From positions 5,970,858 through 6,034,857 of the forward strand of contig NC_087075.1 in the NCBI RefSeq assembly GCF_026151205.1: a stretch of DNA of 64,000 nucleotides, read 5' to 3'. A program made the position numbers and the translations under genes. Shown one piece after another: positions 12,359 through 24,392 of this stretch. This DNA is from Bolinopsis microptera. Its lineage: Eukaryota > Ctenophora > Tentaculata > Lobata > Bolinopsidae. Under the pieces are notes generated by a model. That model was not told where the DNA came from and searched no databases. It saw only the letters and a list, made by a program, of their open reading frames with translations. Position 1 is the stretch's first letter; every line of letters begins with the position of its first letter.

Positions 12359-12384
12359 CTAGTGTAACCCGGCCTACGGCCGGG
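12359..12384 (-). mobile_element. Helitron 3' terminus (minus strand)
   Basis: Read on the minus strand this is CCCGGCCGTAGGCCGGG, then TTACA, then CTAG, followed by a T. A GC-rich hairpin a few bases before CTRR, with insertion before T, is the hallmark of a Helitron 3' end. The hairpin arms are 7 bp with a 3-bp loop. The element body would extend to the right; its 5' TC end was not identified. A weaker similar terminus is at about 54964. Confidence 0.6.
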
Positions 12385-12711
12385 ATTTCACTGCCGCAGT
12401 TAAAAAGGGTAGGAGTAATTACCCGCTGAGTCAAAACCCGGATTCGGCGAGCAATTGTATTTGGAGTGCCCTCACGTATCCAATAGTATGCTTAAAAAAT
12501 TGTAATTCTTAATCAATAATCAATAGAAATTAACCCTGCACCACACCAGCCTATCATATTTGTCAACATGCATTACATTGTCGTATGAAAGTATGAACTC
12601 TCTCTACAGTCCAAACAGACCGTTTGAGCACTCCCTCCCCTAATAAGTTTATAGTATCATATGACCATGTAATATATACGCCATGTACAGAGGGAAAAAG
12701 AGGGAGTGTCA

Positions 12712-12868
12712 CGCCACGCCCACTGTAATTGGGCGTGGCTTACGAAACTTTCAGGAAATCTAAGTTTGACCCATATCTATAATCTCTGAAATTTTGGTGC
12801 AATTTGGAGACGAATTACGTGAGTTATTAAGAGGTTGCGTGTGGGTAGTCACTTATGGGCCACCCTGT
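12712..12868 (-). mobile_element. Mariner-like repeat family B, copy 1
   Basis: The right end reads GGGCCACCCTG followed by TA, the reverse of CAGGGTGGCCC, a terminus style typical of Tc1/mariner elements. The body contains TTTCAGGAAATCTAAGTTTG and a CACGCAACC-type block. Copies are at 41700-41884, 45279-45438 and 45649-45816. It is non-coding. Confidence 0.65.
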
Positions 12869-12952
12869 ATATATACGCTACATATGCAGAGAGAGAGAGA
12901 GAGCTAGCCCCGTAACTCTTGCCGTTCTTCTCAAGCCATTTTATGTAACATA

Positions 12953-13138
12953 TTTTGTGGTACAAAACCATCAATTAAACCACTTACCACCGGCCGATTT
13001 TTATAAAATTTGCTTATGGGCTTCATCAGAGTTTTGTCGGCACTATACCGAAAAAACCAGTCCCGTAACTATTACCGTTTTTTTGTATAACCGTTCGGAA
13101 ATTGCACACAGACAGACAGACACACAGACAGACACACA
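12953..13138 (+). repeat. Dispersed repeat family A, copy 3
   Basis: This matches the 1962-2151 block through ACCACTTACCACCG, TTTTGTCGGCACTATACCG and CCAGTCCCGTAAC, and ends in a CAGA-rich microsatellite. A second CCCCGTAACTCTTGCCGTT stretch at 12908-12926 suggests an internal duplication. Confidence 0.7.
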
Positions 13139-15211
13139 TTCTGGTGTTATTAAGTTGATTAAATGTATAGACACTCCTTTATTACACCCTTTTCACTCAC
13201 TTCATTTCACTCGATTCACTTCATATTTTATTACTACTGACTACAGTATCTGCCAAAACGAACATGGCCCATGTAGGAAGGGGCCTTGATGTTGTCTCCC
13301 ACTTGGACCTGCATCCGTAGCTGACGGTCGGCCTCCACTCTCTAAAAACTTACCTTTAGTGAAGGCCGATGGTCAACAAATAGCGATGTTAGAGCTTGGT
13401 GTGAACAAATCCTGACCTCCTTTTACACCATTGGAGACGACTCTCGCAAATGCGAGAGAAAAGATCCCGGGGAGGGCACCATTGGTTTTGGTAGGTTGAA
13501 TATTTTTTTTAAATGTATAGACACTATAATCCTGACTGAGAGAATTCCTGAATAATGACAGAAACTGGCTATCAATCAGCTAAAATGTCAATTTGAAAGT
13601 GGAACAGTCCAGTGAAGAAGAAGCAGTCTCACTCCTATGCCAAAAATAGTACAGCAAGAATAAATTCCGTCATTTTACGATATCCATTTGATTAATTGTA
13701 CCGTCTGCAACAAATTGTCGGACAAATATCTATGATTTTAGAATAATTATGATATTGGAAGAAGTTTGGACTGCGAATACTGAAAAGTGGTGCTTTACCT
13801 CAATTTTGAGAATTTGTTTAATCAATTTCTTGGAAGGGAGTCATTTCAATGGAAGAATGTCTCATTTATGATTTATTGATCATATGTTTTTTTCAACTAT
13901 GACACAATTTTACTGTGAGAAAATCCTAGACCTAAAGACAACAGAGACCTAAAACAATAGGTGAAAATTCAAATTACAAAAATGCAAATTACAAAAATGC
14001 AAATTACAAAAATGCTAATTACAAAATCGTTTCCCACAACGTTACTGCAAAACACCCAGCTAAATGAAGTTAATGTCCTTATTTATTGACTTTTTTATAA
14101 CACGTTTAATGATATTTCACTTGATGGTAAGTTACAACGTTTGCTGTTCTACCAGAGAGCCTATAAAAAGAAGATACTTTACTTTACTTTACTTAACGTT
14201 GTTTAGCTGCAAGGCAGCAGGGTCATCTATGAAAACCACCCTTTTTCTTTAACTTCGGACAACCATGGCCGGCACCAGCACTTACAGGAAACCGAAGGAT
14301 CGATAACTAAGGCCAGCAATACTATATAATTGGTGTTAAGTTTTCTGCTTAAATACTCCACTAGTGTTCTGCTGTTTCATTGCCATAATTATTAATTAGT
14401 CCCCTGGGGATTGATATCATGAAACCTTAGGTTGGACAACTATAACCGTTAATTTTACTTGTTATCGTGGGAACTAAAAGAAATGAAGCACTGAGATTTG
14501 AGAATAAGATTACCTAAACAGAGGAATATTTACCTGGGGACCCCAGGCTATAATGTTCATAAACATAAATAAAGATTCGGCGGAATGACAGGCTGAGCGC
14601 CGCCCAGTAATGAACATTGAACATGTAAATCGAAACAACGTATATTATGAAAGTACTAAAATAGATCATCGCTGTCAGATACATAGAAAATCATCTCAAG
14701 AAACGTGGCAACACATTTAAAAGCGTATTCCATTAGATTCAGAGTCAACAGTCTGGAATTATATGCTCATTCCAATTATAAAAGAAGCGCATTTGAAAAC
14801 TAATCGGACTGAATTCAATAGAATACAGAATTGAACATTGTACTTGTCTATTGTCTAATAAACATGCATCAAACGAATAGAATAAAAAATTACAACAATT
14901 TGACAATGTCTGAAAAGAGTAAAAGTCAGACTAAAAGGTTAAGAATCTAGTAGTTAGTACGTTAGAAACAAGTAGAGAGTATATTCTTGCAAGTCTTCAG
15001 GAATCAATAGTTTAAACGTTTCTAACAACAACGTCAAGCTTTTTGGACTTGACGTGTTTGGGAGTGAGTCTGAATTGGTGTTTAGTTATTTATTTAAGAA
15101 AATAAACCAAGACAGATTCGATGAAATCTCCATTAGAGTACGATATGTGGTCAGAAACTTAAACACTGACTAAGTCATTCTAGAATAACGGCACTAAAGA
15201 AGGACTGGACG
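13139..15211. other. Unassigned region with one coding-like relic
   Basis: At about 13340-13500 one plus-strand frame reads as a plausible protein fragment (containing NSDVRAWCEQILTSFY) but has no start or splice signals and no recognised family. A short CAAATTACAAAAATG tandem is at about 13967-14025. A block at about 14530-14625 is the inverse of the sequence near 45570-45600 and 45958-46020 (GCGGCGCTCAGTCTGTCATT), another dispersed repeat. Confidence 0.4.
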
Positions 15212-15448
15212 GTCCACCGGTCCAACATCGAAGTCTACAGTAAACTGCAAAGATTGACTATGAAATCTTGGTAATAAGGACGCGACTTTGAGCTAGTTAC
15301 AGATCGCTTATCACTGCTGGAACCCAATCGTGGAGTGAGAAGAAGAGGAAGACCAGGCATGAATTACGAGGACAACCTCCAAGCTGATATTCCGAGAGTA
15401 GACAATACAGTACTGGGGATAAACCAAATTCTGTGGAAACAATCAAAA
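15212..15448 (+). pseudogene. LINE reverse transcriptase C-terminus, decayed
   Basis: Translation matches the C-terminal tail of the LINE at 3-1943, with the same order of motifs: a region aligned with NKEVYGNLP, then ELVTDRLSLLEPNRGVR, then RRGRPGMNYEDNLQAD. Stop codons interrupt it near 15268-15273 and no upstream RT motif is present. It is a truncated dead copy of the same family, diverged from the window-edge copy. Confidence 0.7.
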
Positions 15449-17122
15449 TATTCCGGAGGATTTAACGAAAATGGTGTCGAACTAGAGTACGCTACCTGGA
15501 CTCCAGTTCGACACGTACCGAAGTTAAAAGTTCTACTGTTGAACTACTGTAAGTGATTGAGTGAATATTTATTTGCCGCATGGAATATAAACATATATTA
15601 TAGCGAAATTTAGCTCTTTGATAAATTACACAACTTTTTATTTACATAATTCCTCTCTATTACAAGGTCGTGTCGTTTGTCTATAACAGTTTAGCTACAA
15701 GAACAAAACATTATCATTAGCATATAATAATTATCGCTAATAATATTCATGATAACTTACCTCGTACAAATTTGCAGGTGTACCAGATCATGTTTTGCTC
15801 GTATTCAGATTATATATGGGCTAAGGAATGCTGGATTTCCAGCTGGCTCGCTGCCAGATTATAGTCAATAACGGTCAGGTCCCTACAGTGGCTACACTAA
15901 TTCACTGTACTTTCAGATAGAACAAAAGTAATATAGAACAAAAGTAAGGTACAAACTAGTCATTTAACTATACTACGCTATACAACAACTAAATTACACA
16001 TGACGATGAATGATGATGCATATAATTATAATGATAAAAGATCTTTAAACATTATACTTCACATCTACACGTTAATAATATATATATATAACTGCTATAT
16101 CGTCATAGACTCAGATACTATATTAAACCCTTTGACAATACCATGGCTCGTTTCCATAAAAAATAATAGACATGAATTACAGCAACAAGTTAACAAAGTA
16201 TTCTTTATATCTTGAAGTACTACCCGCAACCAGGCACTACCTGACCTGATTAAGAAAGATAACCAAGTGATGGCAATTATGCTTTTAACCCATTGTAGGC
16301 CAAGATAATACGTTGTTACAGAGCAACCATTTATTGGGTTAGCATTAAGAGTGACAACAATATAAATTATAAAGGAGCATTCTACGATTATACCAGTGTT
16401 ATCCTACAGTAAAACTAAGATATACTTTCTATAGTCACCTAGGATAGTAGGTCACCAGTATTACAGGACAACATTGAATAGCTGGTAATAATGTGTTGGA
16501 AATATAATATGTTGTGACGGGTAATGTAATGTAATAAATCTAGACCGATCTGTCGTTTGGTCTAGACAAATTTCCACGGACGAATAATTGAAACTATTAT
16601 GTGGTGGATGCAACTGCTCAGCAATCCAATATATATTGAGATTATCATAACAATACCTTTGGATCGGTCTCCAGATCAACTTATATCCTGCACAGGATAA
16701 GTTGAAGTATTATCCCTGTGCGTTCCTGGTACCGACGTTATATGTGTTAAATAATAAAGACCTCTATTATTACAATTAGAAATCTCAACTGCCAATTCTA
16801 AATCGTTGCACAGTATATACGCTTATATTTATAAGCTTATAACTTTGCATCTTCTTCACTGGAACTGATCGACCCACGCCACAAGAAACTGAGCCCATTA
16901 TTCTTACAGAAATACTTTTCTTCGAAATGTTATGATAATAGAATCTGACGTCAATATTGTAGATATGTTTCAGTAAGAATAATATAATAAGATATAGACC
17001 ATTATTGACTAATATTTGCGAGTTAAAATATCGTCATGCAACGTCAAGGAATAGCTCAACCATCAAACCTGACATCAAAGACGTCAAAAACTTTTATGAT
17101 TTAACGGTTGAGGAATGGATTA

Positions 17123-17997
17123 CCTTACTCGGGATTATTATAACCGGGATAAAGTGGTGGGTTTTGGAAGATTCCGCCATATTTTTCCCGGTCAAAAATT
17201 TTACCAGTCATAAAAAAACCCGCCGACTCAGATTATGGGGTTCCAAGGGGGTGGTGATCATCATGTTTTACCTGAAGTCTCATATGTGCTAGAGAAGACT
17301 TTTGAAGCAGTGGATGTAGGGCTGTAACTTTATTGGCGGTTGCTACCATAATTTCGTTATAAAAATCACAATTTGGTTATAAAAATTAGATTTCAGGGTG
17401 GACCGTGATTTTCACTTTTCTTGCCCATGAAGTGAGTAAACTGTGCCACTATTTCATGGTCACCGTGGATTGATTACTGGAGCAGTTGAAGATGCAAAGC
17501 CAAGACGTTCCCCAATACCAAGCGGTGGGCAGGAAATTAAGCTCCGGCTGACCTTCAGAGCAGTAGCCCCATTAGCGGACAAAATGAAAGTCTTGTTAAT
17601 ACAACAATACAACTTCGAATTTGACGGTCAGCAGCAGGGGGATATCAATAATGATAATGGAGGGGACATTAGCGATAATGAGAATGAGAATACGCTTTAA
17701 TGAAGATTTGACTTATTATTGCTATAGATTTATTTTCCTTTAAATACTAGACGTGTCTTTTTTTCTATTTCTGAGTAATATCAGTAACTGTAAATTGAAA
17801 TAACTTGTTTAACAAGTAACAAAAACAGAAATTTCGGTGGAAAATTTGTTGACCTCTGAAAAAAAACTTGAAAGGTCGGCCACCGGTAAATACATGACCG
17901 GGATAAATTGGCGGGTTTTGTGAAAGTCTGCCATATTTTTCCCCGTTATTAATTTTCCCAGTCATAAATTAACCCGCTATAATATTCCCGAGTAAGG
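17123..17997 (+). mobile_element. TIR element family C, copy 1 (TA-flanked)
   Basis: The inverted ends read CCTTACTCGGGATTATTA and are flanked by TA on both sides. The subterminal 100 bp are also inverted repeats (CGCCATATTTTTCCCG at both ends). A relative is at 40799-41543. TA flanks suggest the Tc1/mariner group. A coding-like frame lies inside. The insertion also cuts a protein-like frame ending at about 17122. Confidence 0.75.
17443..17700 (+). CDS. 85-codon frame inside TIR element
   Basis: The frame is open from just after a TAA (17437-17439) to a TAA at 17698-17700, with no upstream ATG; the first in-frame ATG is at 17584. It has a protein-like middle (RLTFRAVAPLADKMKVLLIQ) and an Asn, Asp and Glu-rich acidic tail. 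No family is recognised. It may be the last exon of a decayed transposase or a captured host exon. The sister element at 40799-41543 does not show this frame. Confidence 0.3.
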   Translation: MPLFHGHRGLITGAVEDAKPRRSPIPSGGQEIKLRLTFRAVAPLADKMKVLLIQQYNFEFDGQQQGDINNDNGGDISDNENENTL

Positions 17998-18616
17998 TAG
18001 TCACATAATAACGCATAATAAAGATATTGTAACTAAAAAGTATCGAGCTTTACAATCGCAATCCTTAGGCAACAAAAGGTTAACGCGTGAAATAACTTAT
18101 ATATAGAATATAAATATCTAATAACTATAACAGATATAGAAAATTATACAACAAAGGGCACTCTATCACAGGATCACAGGATCGCAGGAAGGACGGTCAA
18201 CAAAGAGATTTTAAAATATGTGCATATTTCAAATTCAAATTAGACACGCAGTCAGGTTTAAACAGCTATAATTCCTTCTGTTCCAGTGTGTCGCTGCTAG
18301 TGTTATTTACTGTTCCAATCTTAGACAGACATCAAAAACAAGGAAATGTTATAGAAGATACGTCAGCATGTGAGGAACACTAATGATAGATTTTCTGGTT
18401 CCCTTGGAATTTTCAACACAAAAATTGCATGGTAAACATCTGTTATTTGGTCAAAAGATCAAAAATTAAAAAACCAAGATTTACAAATATCAATACTATG
18501 TCACTGTTCTTGTAAGAGTATGTTTACATCATCAACACACAGAACGTGCAAATTTGGGTTTACAGTGCAACACATAACATACGAAGTCTGAAAGCGTGTA
18601 GCTGCATTTATAACAC

Positions 18617-18840
<224 letters not shown>

Positions 18841-18863
18841 AAGCGAAAGCGCGTAACTGCATT

Positions 18864-18868
<5 letters not shown>

Positions 18869-18957
<89 letters not shown>
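18869..18957 (+). repeat. (GA)n microsatellite 2
   Basis: About 44 GA units in the duplicated second half of the locus, starting directly after GCATTTATA. Confidence 0.97.
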
Positions 18958-18960
<3 letters not shown>

Positions 18961-19587
18961 CCAAAAATGTAACCTGGACACGCTCTGACACGAGTCTAAC
19001 ACTAACAGCCGCTAGCGAGAAGTCCATTATACCGAAACATGTCATGTCATTCGTGCAGACTGCAAATAGCGACAAATATTTGCTAAATGAAGTTTAATAT
19101 TTGTAGGGTTTGAGGCAGTATCAAGTCTTATTGCAGGAGACTAAGGCTTCGAAGCTAAACACCAACTTCAAACTATTAACAAACTTCATATACTTTTAGT
19201 ACGTTGGAATATAATCAATCATGGACGCCGGATGGTTGAACAGACAGAAAAATACGGCTCTATAGTGACGAACAATTCAATTGTTGATGAAAGATATTCA
19301 TATCCAGGTATGTATTAATATGATTAGTTGGATTTATCGAGATTTCTGAAAATTCCTAACCAAAGACAAATCTAAAGATATTATATACTTTTAATTAGGC
19401 GAAGGTCAAATGTGACGATGTTTAAAATTCACGTTCGGTAGCGTACTTAAGTGCCGCCCTCACGCCGCCTCTAGGCTCCAAAAAGCAATGTAATTCTGCT
19501 ATTGTTAATTTGTATTTAGTATTAAACGACATATTTTGACTGCTCGCGCATCCGCAAAGTTAGATACGTCATACAGTAACTGACAGG

Positions 19588-19700
<113 letters not shown>

Positions 19701-20144
19701 GAATATTGCATTACGATGGTACAAAAAAGTTGATAAACGTATCTAAGATGACTCCAAAGAAAATGTCGATATATTTAGCTCCAGGAGAGTTCTGTTATTT
19801 CAAGACTTTAAGAGAGAGTTTAATTGTATCAAGGATAGAGGAAAGAGAATAGAGATTAGAGAATATGGAGAATATAGCAGGCAGCACTTATATTGTTAGC
19901 AGGCAGCACTTATATTGTTTTGCTGGCTCTTTGATAAGACTATAAGATCTAACACTCCATCAACATCTTGTGACCTTGAATACCGCCAGCAAGAAGAAGA
20001 CATGCAAGAAGACCAGCAAGAAGACCTGATAGAAATTAAGATTCACAGTCTGCCGGAGGTGACCATGCCTGACTGAACCAGGAAAAGTATAAAAGAAAAG
20101 CCTGCTGTTCACTGAAAACACGCTGGATACTATGAATTTGAAGA

Positions 20145-20315
20145 ACTATAAGTAACTAACTAAAGTATAAGTAACTAAAGTATAAGTAACTTACTAAAGT
20201 ATAAGTAACTTACTAAAGTATAAGTAACTAAAGTATAAGTAACTAAAGTATAAGTAACTAAAGTATAAGTAACTAACTAAAGTATAAGTAACTAAAGTAT
20301 GAGTAACTAACTAAA
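20145..20315 (+). repeat. AAGTATAAGTAACT minisatellite
   Basis: Tandem units of about 15 bp (TAAGTAACTAAAGTA), with alternate units carrying an extra ACTT or ACTA. Confidence 0.9.
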
Positions 20316-22110
20316 ATGTAATAACAAGGATAACAACTCATCAAGTAAGGATATAAATTATAATAATAAATGTGTAACTGTAATCGAGCAATCCGGCAAA
20401 CCACTTTTAGTACAGTGTTAGAGTGCAAACGCACGTACAGTGTTAAAATGCAGACGCCCGTAGGATAACAGATTTGTCAACACTCAACAAGTGTTGGAGA
20501 GTCCGACGCGCACCAAAGACTACGTCATGACATTGTACCTGATTTTTTCCTTTTCACCCTTTTGAAAAAAGGCAATAGTGAAAGGTTACGAATGGACGTT
20601 TTTGCAGAAAAACGTGGATTTTGGAGATTGCAGTAGGTGGGTTTGTACATGTCGTGGGTACTTCCGTATGTTACCATGCAACGAAAAAGTTGCGCGCGCG
20701 CGAGGATTGCTTGCGGAGATGTGATGTATAGATAGCCTGTGATCTATGAATGCGCGGCGCAACTGTGTTTTACTGTATACGATGTAATGTATAATATTAG
20801 GTTATAAGCCCAATTTGTCCGTGGCACGCGTAGTGTATTGATGTGTACACGAGTATAGTTTACAAATACCTTTGCTTACAATTTAAGTTCTTTGCTTTAC
20901 AAGTTAAGTTCTTTGGCAATTGAACTGAATTTCAAATGTTTCCTGTACTTAATGCATAATTTATCAATATTATTATCATGAAGATTGAAGTGAGCTGATT
21001 GGAGCTTATATGTTATACTTAAATTTATAGTAAATGTGAAATGGAAACCTAGCGTCCGCCAAAACGAAACAACGGGCGCAATTCTTGTTATGGAAAAGGA
21101 ATATCAATAAATGTGTAACAATATAGTAATAAGCCGGGATATAGTTTCACCACGCCTTCTAACAACATTTATGACGTCACGTCTTTTCGCGCCACAAAGG
21201 ATCAGCTGACAAATACTGGATGACTGAAAAGGTCGTTAAATTCGCATTTCACAAAAACACATGACTTTGAAATAGAGTCAGACGACTATCATGACACAGC
21301 AGCACAGACTATAGAAGTTATTTGAATATTCTAATGTTCTTTTGCAGAGACAAAAGGACAACTGAATGCAGACAAAATCTAGAAAATTATTCAAAGACAG
21401 CCGACACTATCTAATACAAAAGAGTACAAAATATTAACAGAATTCTTCGATGCTGCTGATGGCGTTACTTATAATAATACATCTCAACTTTTTCTGGAGG
21501 ATATCCGAGTTCAGAATCAAACATCAAATGACAGATACTACGTCTTGCTGAATGGGTTCTCACTTCTCTCGCATCTGTTTTGGGAATAGGCGTTTCCATG
21601 GCTTGGAAATAACTTAAACTTCCTTCTCCCAGTGAAAAATCGTACGAGGTAAAGGAAAAAGTAAAAACATTGTCAACAAATTACAAAATTATGTTGACAG
21701 TCCTTTTTGCTGAAGCTAATCTAATCAGACAGTCTGCTCCAGATAGATAGTTGAAAACTTCAAACAAAGACCGGGTCAGAACATGGATAACGGATTTAGA
21801 GATATGCTCATTTTTACTACGGGTGATTTAACGGTTGAGCAGTTATAATGTAAGGGGGTAGTCTACCCGATCATTATGTTAAGAGAGCGGTTATTTGGTA
21901 ATAATAATATAACATCAAATTAATAAATTAAAATTATGATGAAAATAAAACTAGGAATATCTTTTTATCAATACTTATTAAGGATATAGTATCCTAAAGG
22001 AAGACTAGAATATTCCAAAGAAACCTTTGGAGAATAATCCTAACAATAATCCGTATAAAAACTTGTCTCGACTAAGGAGTATGTCGTGTTTGTCGTGTTT
22101 TTCTGAGTTG
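20316..22110. other. Unassigned region with a coding relic
   Basis: At about 21400-21590 the plus strand reads as a protein-like fragment (containing YKILTEFFDAADGVTYN), ending at a stop near 21588. It has no start or clear splice sites and no family I recognise, and is probably a dead transposon gene. A GCGCGCGCG tract is at about 20693-20702. Nothing else was identified. Confidence 0.3.
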
Positions 22111-22190
22111 CATCTTCCCTCCTCAATTAAGCATCTTCCCTCCTCAATTAAGCATCTTCCCTCCTCAATTAAGCATCTTCCCTCCTCAAC
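22111..22190 (+). repeat. 21-bp minisatellite, four copies
   Basis: The unit is CATCTTCCCTCCTCAATTAA plus G. Four near-identical copies; because 21 is a multiple of three, frames stay open through it on both strands. Confidence 0.95.
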
Positions 22191-22370
22191 TGAACATAAT
22201 TTTAACAGTATCGTATATACAAGAGCAGTGAGCACAATATGCTGTCGACCCATAAGAGCTCACTACGCAGTGTTCGGACAGGAATATACTTACTACGCTT
22301 TAAACTGCAACACATTAAACGTGAACTTCATTAAAAGGTGGACATACTTACAATTTACAAAAATGCTTGA

Positions 22371-22911
22371 GGTATGTAGTGAGCTTGAGGAATGTAGTCA
22401 GCTTGAGGAATGTAGTCAGCTTGTGGAATGTAGTCAGCTTGAGGAATGTAGTCAGCTTGAGGAATGTAGTCAGCTTGAGGAATGTAGTCAGCTTGTGGAA
22501 TGTAGTCAGCTTGAGGAATGAAGTCAGCTTGAGGAATGTAGTCAGCTTGAGGAATGTAGTCAGCTTGAGGAATGTAGTCAGCTTGAGGAATGTAGTTAGC
22601 TTGAGGAATGTAGTCAGCTTGAGGAATGTAGTCAGCTTGAGGAATGTAGTCAGCTTGAGGAATGTAGTCAGCTTGAGGAATGTAGTCAGCTTGAGGAATG
22701 TAATCATCTGGAGGAATGTAGTCAGCTTGTGGAATGTAGTCAGCTTGAGGAATGTAGTCAGCTTTTGGAATGTAGTCAGCTTGAGGAATGTAGTCAACTT
22801 GAGGAATGTAGTCAGCTTGAGGAATGTAGTCAACTTGAGGAATGTAGTCAGCTTGAGGAATGTAGTCAGCTGGAGGAATGTAGTCAGCTTGAGGAATGTA
22901 GTCAGCTGGCT
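22371..22911 (+). repeat. 18-bp minisatellite, about 30 copies
   Basis: The unit is CAGCTTGAGGAATGTAGT, with scattered point variants. The period is a multiple of three, so several frames read through as repetitive six-residue peptides. I see no splice or start signal that would make it a real protein. It ends about 75 bp before the LTR retrotransposon. Confidence 0.95.
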
Positions 22912-22986
22912 AACAGGAACATGACAACTAGAAGTGTAAAAGATCCCACGAGTCAACTATTGGTTAATGTAATGTAGTATCAATAG

Positions 22987-23072
22987 TGTTATGATTGTTA
23001 CTAACGATGTTACTTATCTTAGCATGGAGCTTTAGCTCACTCTTATTACAAAGGTAAGAGCAAGTCATTTCA
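22987..23072 (+). repeat. 5' LTR, 86 bp
   Basis: Starts TG and ends CA, identical to 29025-29110. A TGG that could begin a tRNA primer site follows two bases after the end (TTGGTGACTGAAGTGAA). Confidence 0.95.
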
Positions 23073-23102
23073 TTGGTGACTGAAGTGAATACGAACGACG
23101 CT

Positions 23103-24392
23103 ATGGATGAACAGATGAAAGAGGTACAGGCCAGCTTGGCTTTGTTGATGAAGAACAACAAGGAAATGTCGGAAAAGATCGCAGTCCTGGAAGTAGAGAA
23201 CCGGGAGATCAAGAAGAATGCTGGCAATGTTCAGGAGCGGATCCAGGAGAATAAAGCGAAGTGGGAGGAAATGAACAAGGAAGCAGTAGAGTTGCTCCAG
23301 CGGATGACATTGGCCCAAGAGGACTTGGCGAATGACAATGTCGAGGCGGAGTACTTTCAGAAGAGTTGCGCAGAAACAGTACTAGCCTGTACAATGCTGA
23401 CGGGCAGTTATGGCGGAGAAATGGCCCAAGGAAGCATCAAGGTGAAACAGGAGCCAGTAGAGGAAGAAATGCTGGGGACGCCGTACGACGCGATGGGAAA
23501 GGAAGAGAGGATAGACCTATCTTTCGGACACGACGGGGACTACTCTGCAGTTTCAATGAGAAGGTTCATCGAGAGATATAAAGTGGTCAAAGAGCTGAAC
23601 ATGCGGGCACGACTGAGAGGATGGGACTCCCCATCCTACAGGGCTGGGAAGCTGACGCTTTGTCTGCAAGGGGAAGCATTTGACTACGTGAGTTTTGCGA
23701 GCTCCATGCTGAATCCGTGGACAAGTAACGACGAATTACTTGTAAGTAAGTTGAAGGATAAATTCACGAATGTACAGGCAATCGAACTGAACATTCTTGG
23801 GTTTGAGAAGAGTATCCAGGAGCCCAGGGAGACAATCAGTGACTACATGACCCGACTGCAAATGACGGTGAAAGAGGCATACGACGGAGATAGCCAATTA
23901 GACCTCGACAGAAGGGTAGCATGGAAGTTTGTAAGTGGATTGGGGGACGAGAGGATCAAGCGGAAGCTGCTAGAGGGTGGCTGGATGAAATCACGGCAAG
24001 AGGCGAAACCCCTGGAGGACCTCCTGAAGGTAGCGGATATAGCAAAGAAGACGGACGACGCAGTAAAAGCCATGGGTAAGGAGACCGGCAGCATCAACGC
24101 AGCACAAGAATATTCGGTTAGCGCGTGGGAGCAGAAGTCATCGTCACATGCTGGAGACAGGAGGAAGCAATCATCCGGTGAGTCAGGCCGGTCAAACAGG
24201 AGCAACAGTTCGAGAGGAAGTGGTGAATCATCAGACGGGCTACCACTAGAATTCCTTGAATGCTTCTACTGTAAAAAGAAACACCGAGGGGGATGGTTTC
24301 ACTGCGCAGTGCGAAAGAAGGAGGACCCTACGTGGAGACCGGCAAGAAGAGGTGACAAGGCTGGAAGAGGAAGGGGTACGGATTTTCGGTAG
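23103..24392 (+). CDS. gag: Gag-like protein of the LTR retrotransposon
   Basis: 429 residues from the first ATG after the presumed primer site. The frame is open further upstream to the LTR, but only through non-ATG codons. Residues about 1-85 are charged and heptad-like, consistent with a coiled coil (MKEVQASLALLMKNNKEMSEK). The middle (about 140-320) looks like a capsid region with LCLQGEAFDYV and the ETISDYMTRLQMTVKEAY block. The tail is Ser, Arg and Gly-rich. A Cys-rich motif CFYCKKKHRGGWFHC has one CX2C pair followed by unusual His and Cys spacing instead of the usual CX2CX4HX4C knuckle. It would package element RNA into particles. The stop at 24390-24392 overlaps the pol frame by 37 bp. 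Confidence 0.9.
   Translation: MDEQMKEVQASLALLMKNNKEMSEKIAVLEVENREIKKNAGNVQERIQENKAKWEEMNKEAVELLQRMTLAQEDLANDNVEAEYFQKSCAETVLACTMLTGSYGGEMAQGSIKVKQEPVEEEMLGTPYDAMGKEERIDLSFGHDGDYSAVSMRRFIERYKVVKELNMRARLRGWDSPSYRAGKLTLCLQGEAFDYVSFASSMLNPWTSNDELLVSKLKDKFTNVQAIELNILGFEKSIQEPRETISDYMTRLQMTVKEAYDGDSQLDLDRRVAWKFVSGLGDERIKRKLLEGGWMKSRQEAKPLEDLLKVADIAKKTDDAVKAMGKETGSINAAQEYSVSAWEQKSSSHAGDRRKQSSGESGRSNRSNSSRGSGESSDGLPLEFLECFYCKKKHRGGWFHCAVRKKEDPTWRPARRGDKAGRGRGTDFR

Noticed and set aside
22027-22977. Repeat-protein frames of 82 to 202 residues on both strands
   Set aside because: The 18-bp and 21-bp arrays keep every frame open because the period is a multiple of three; no independent coding signal exists.
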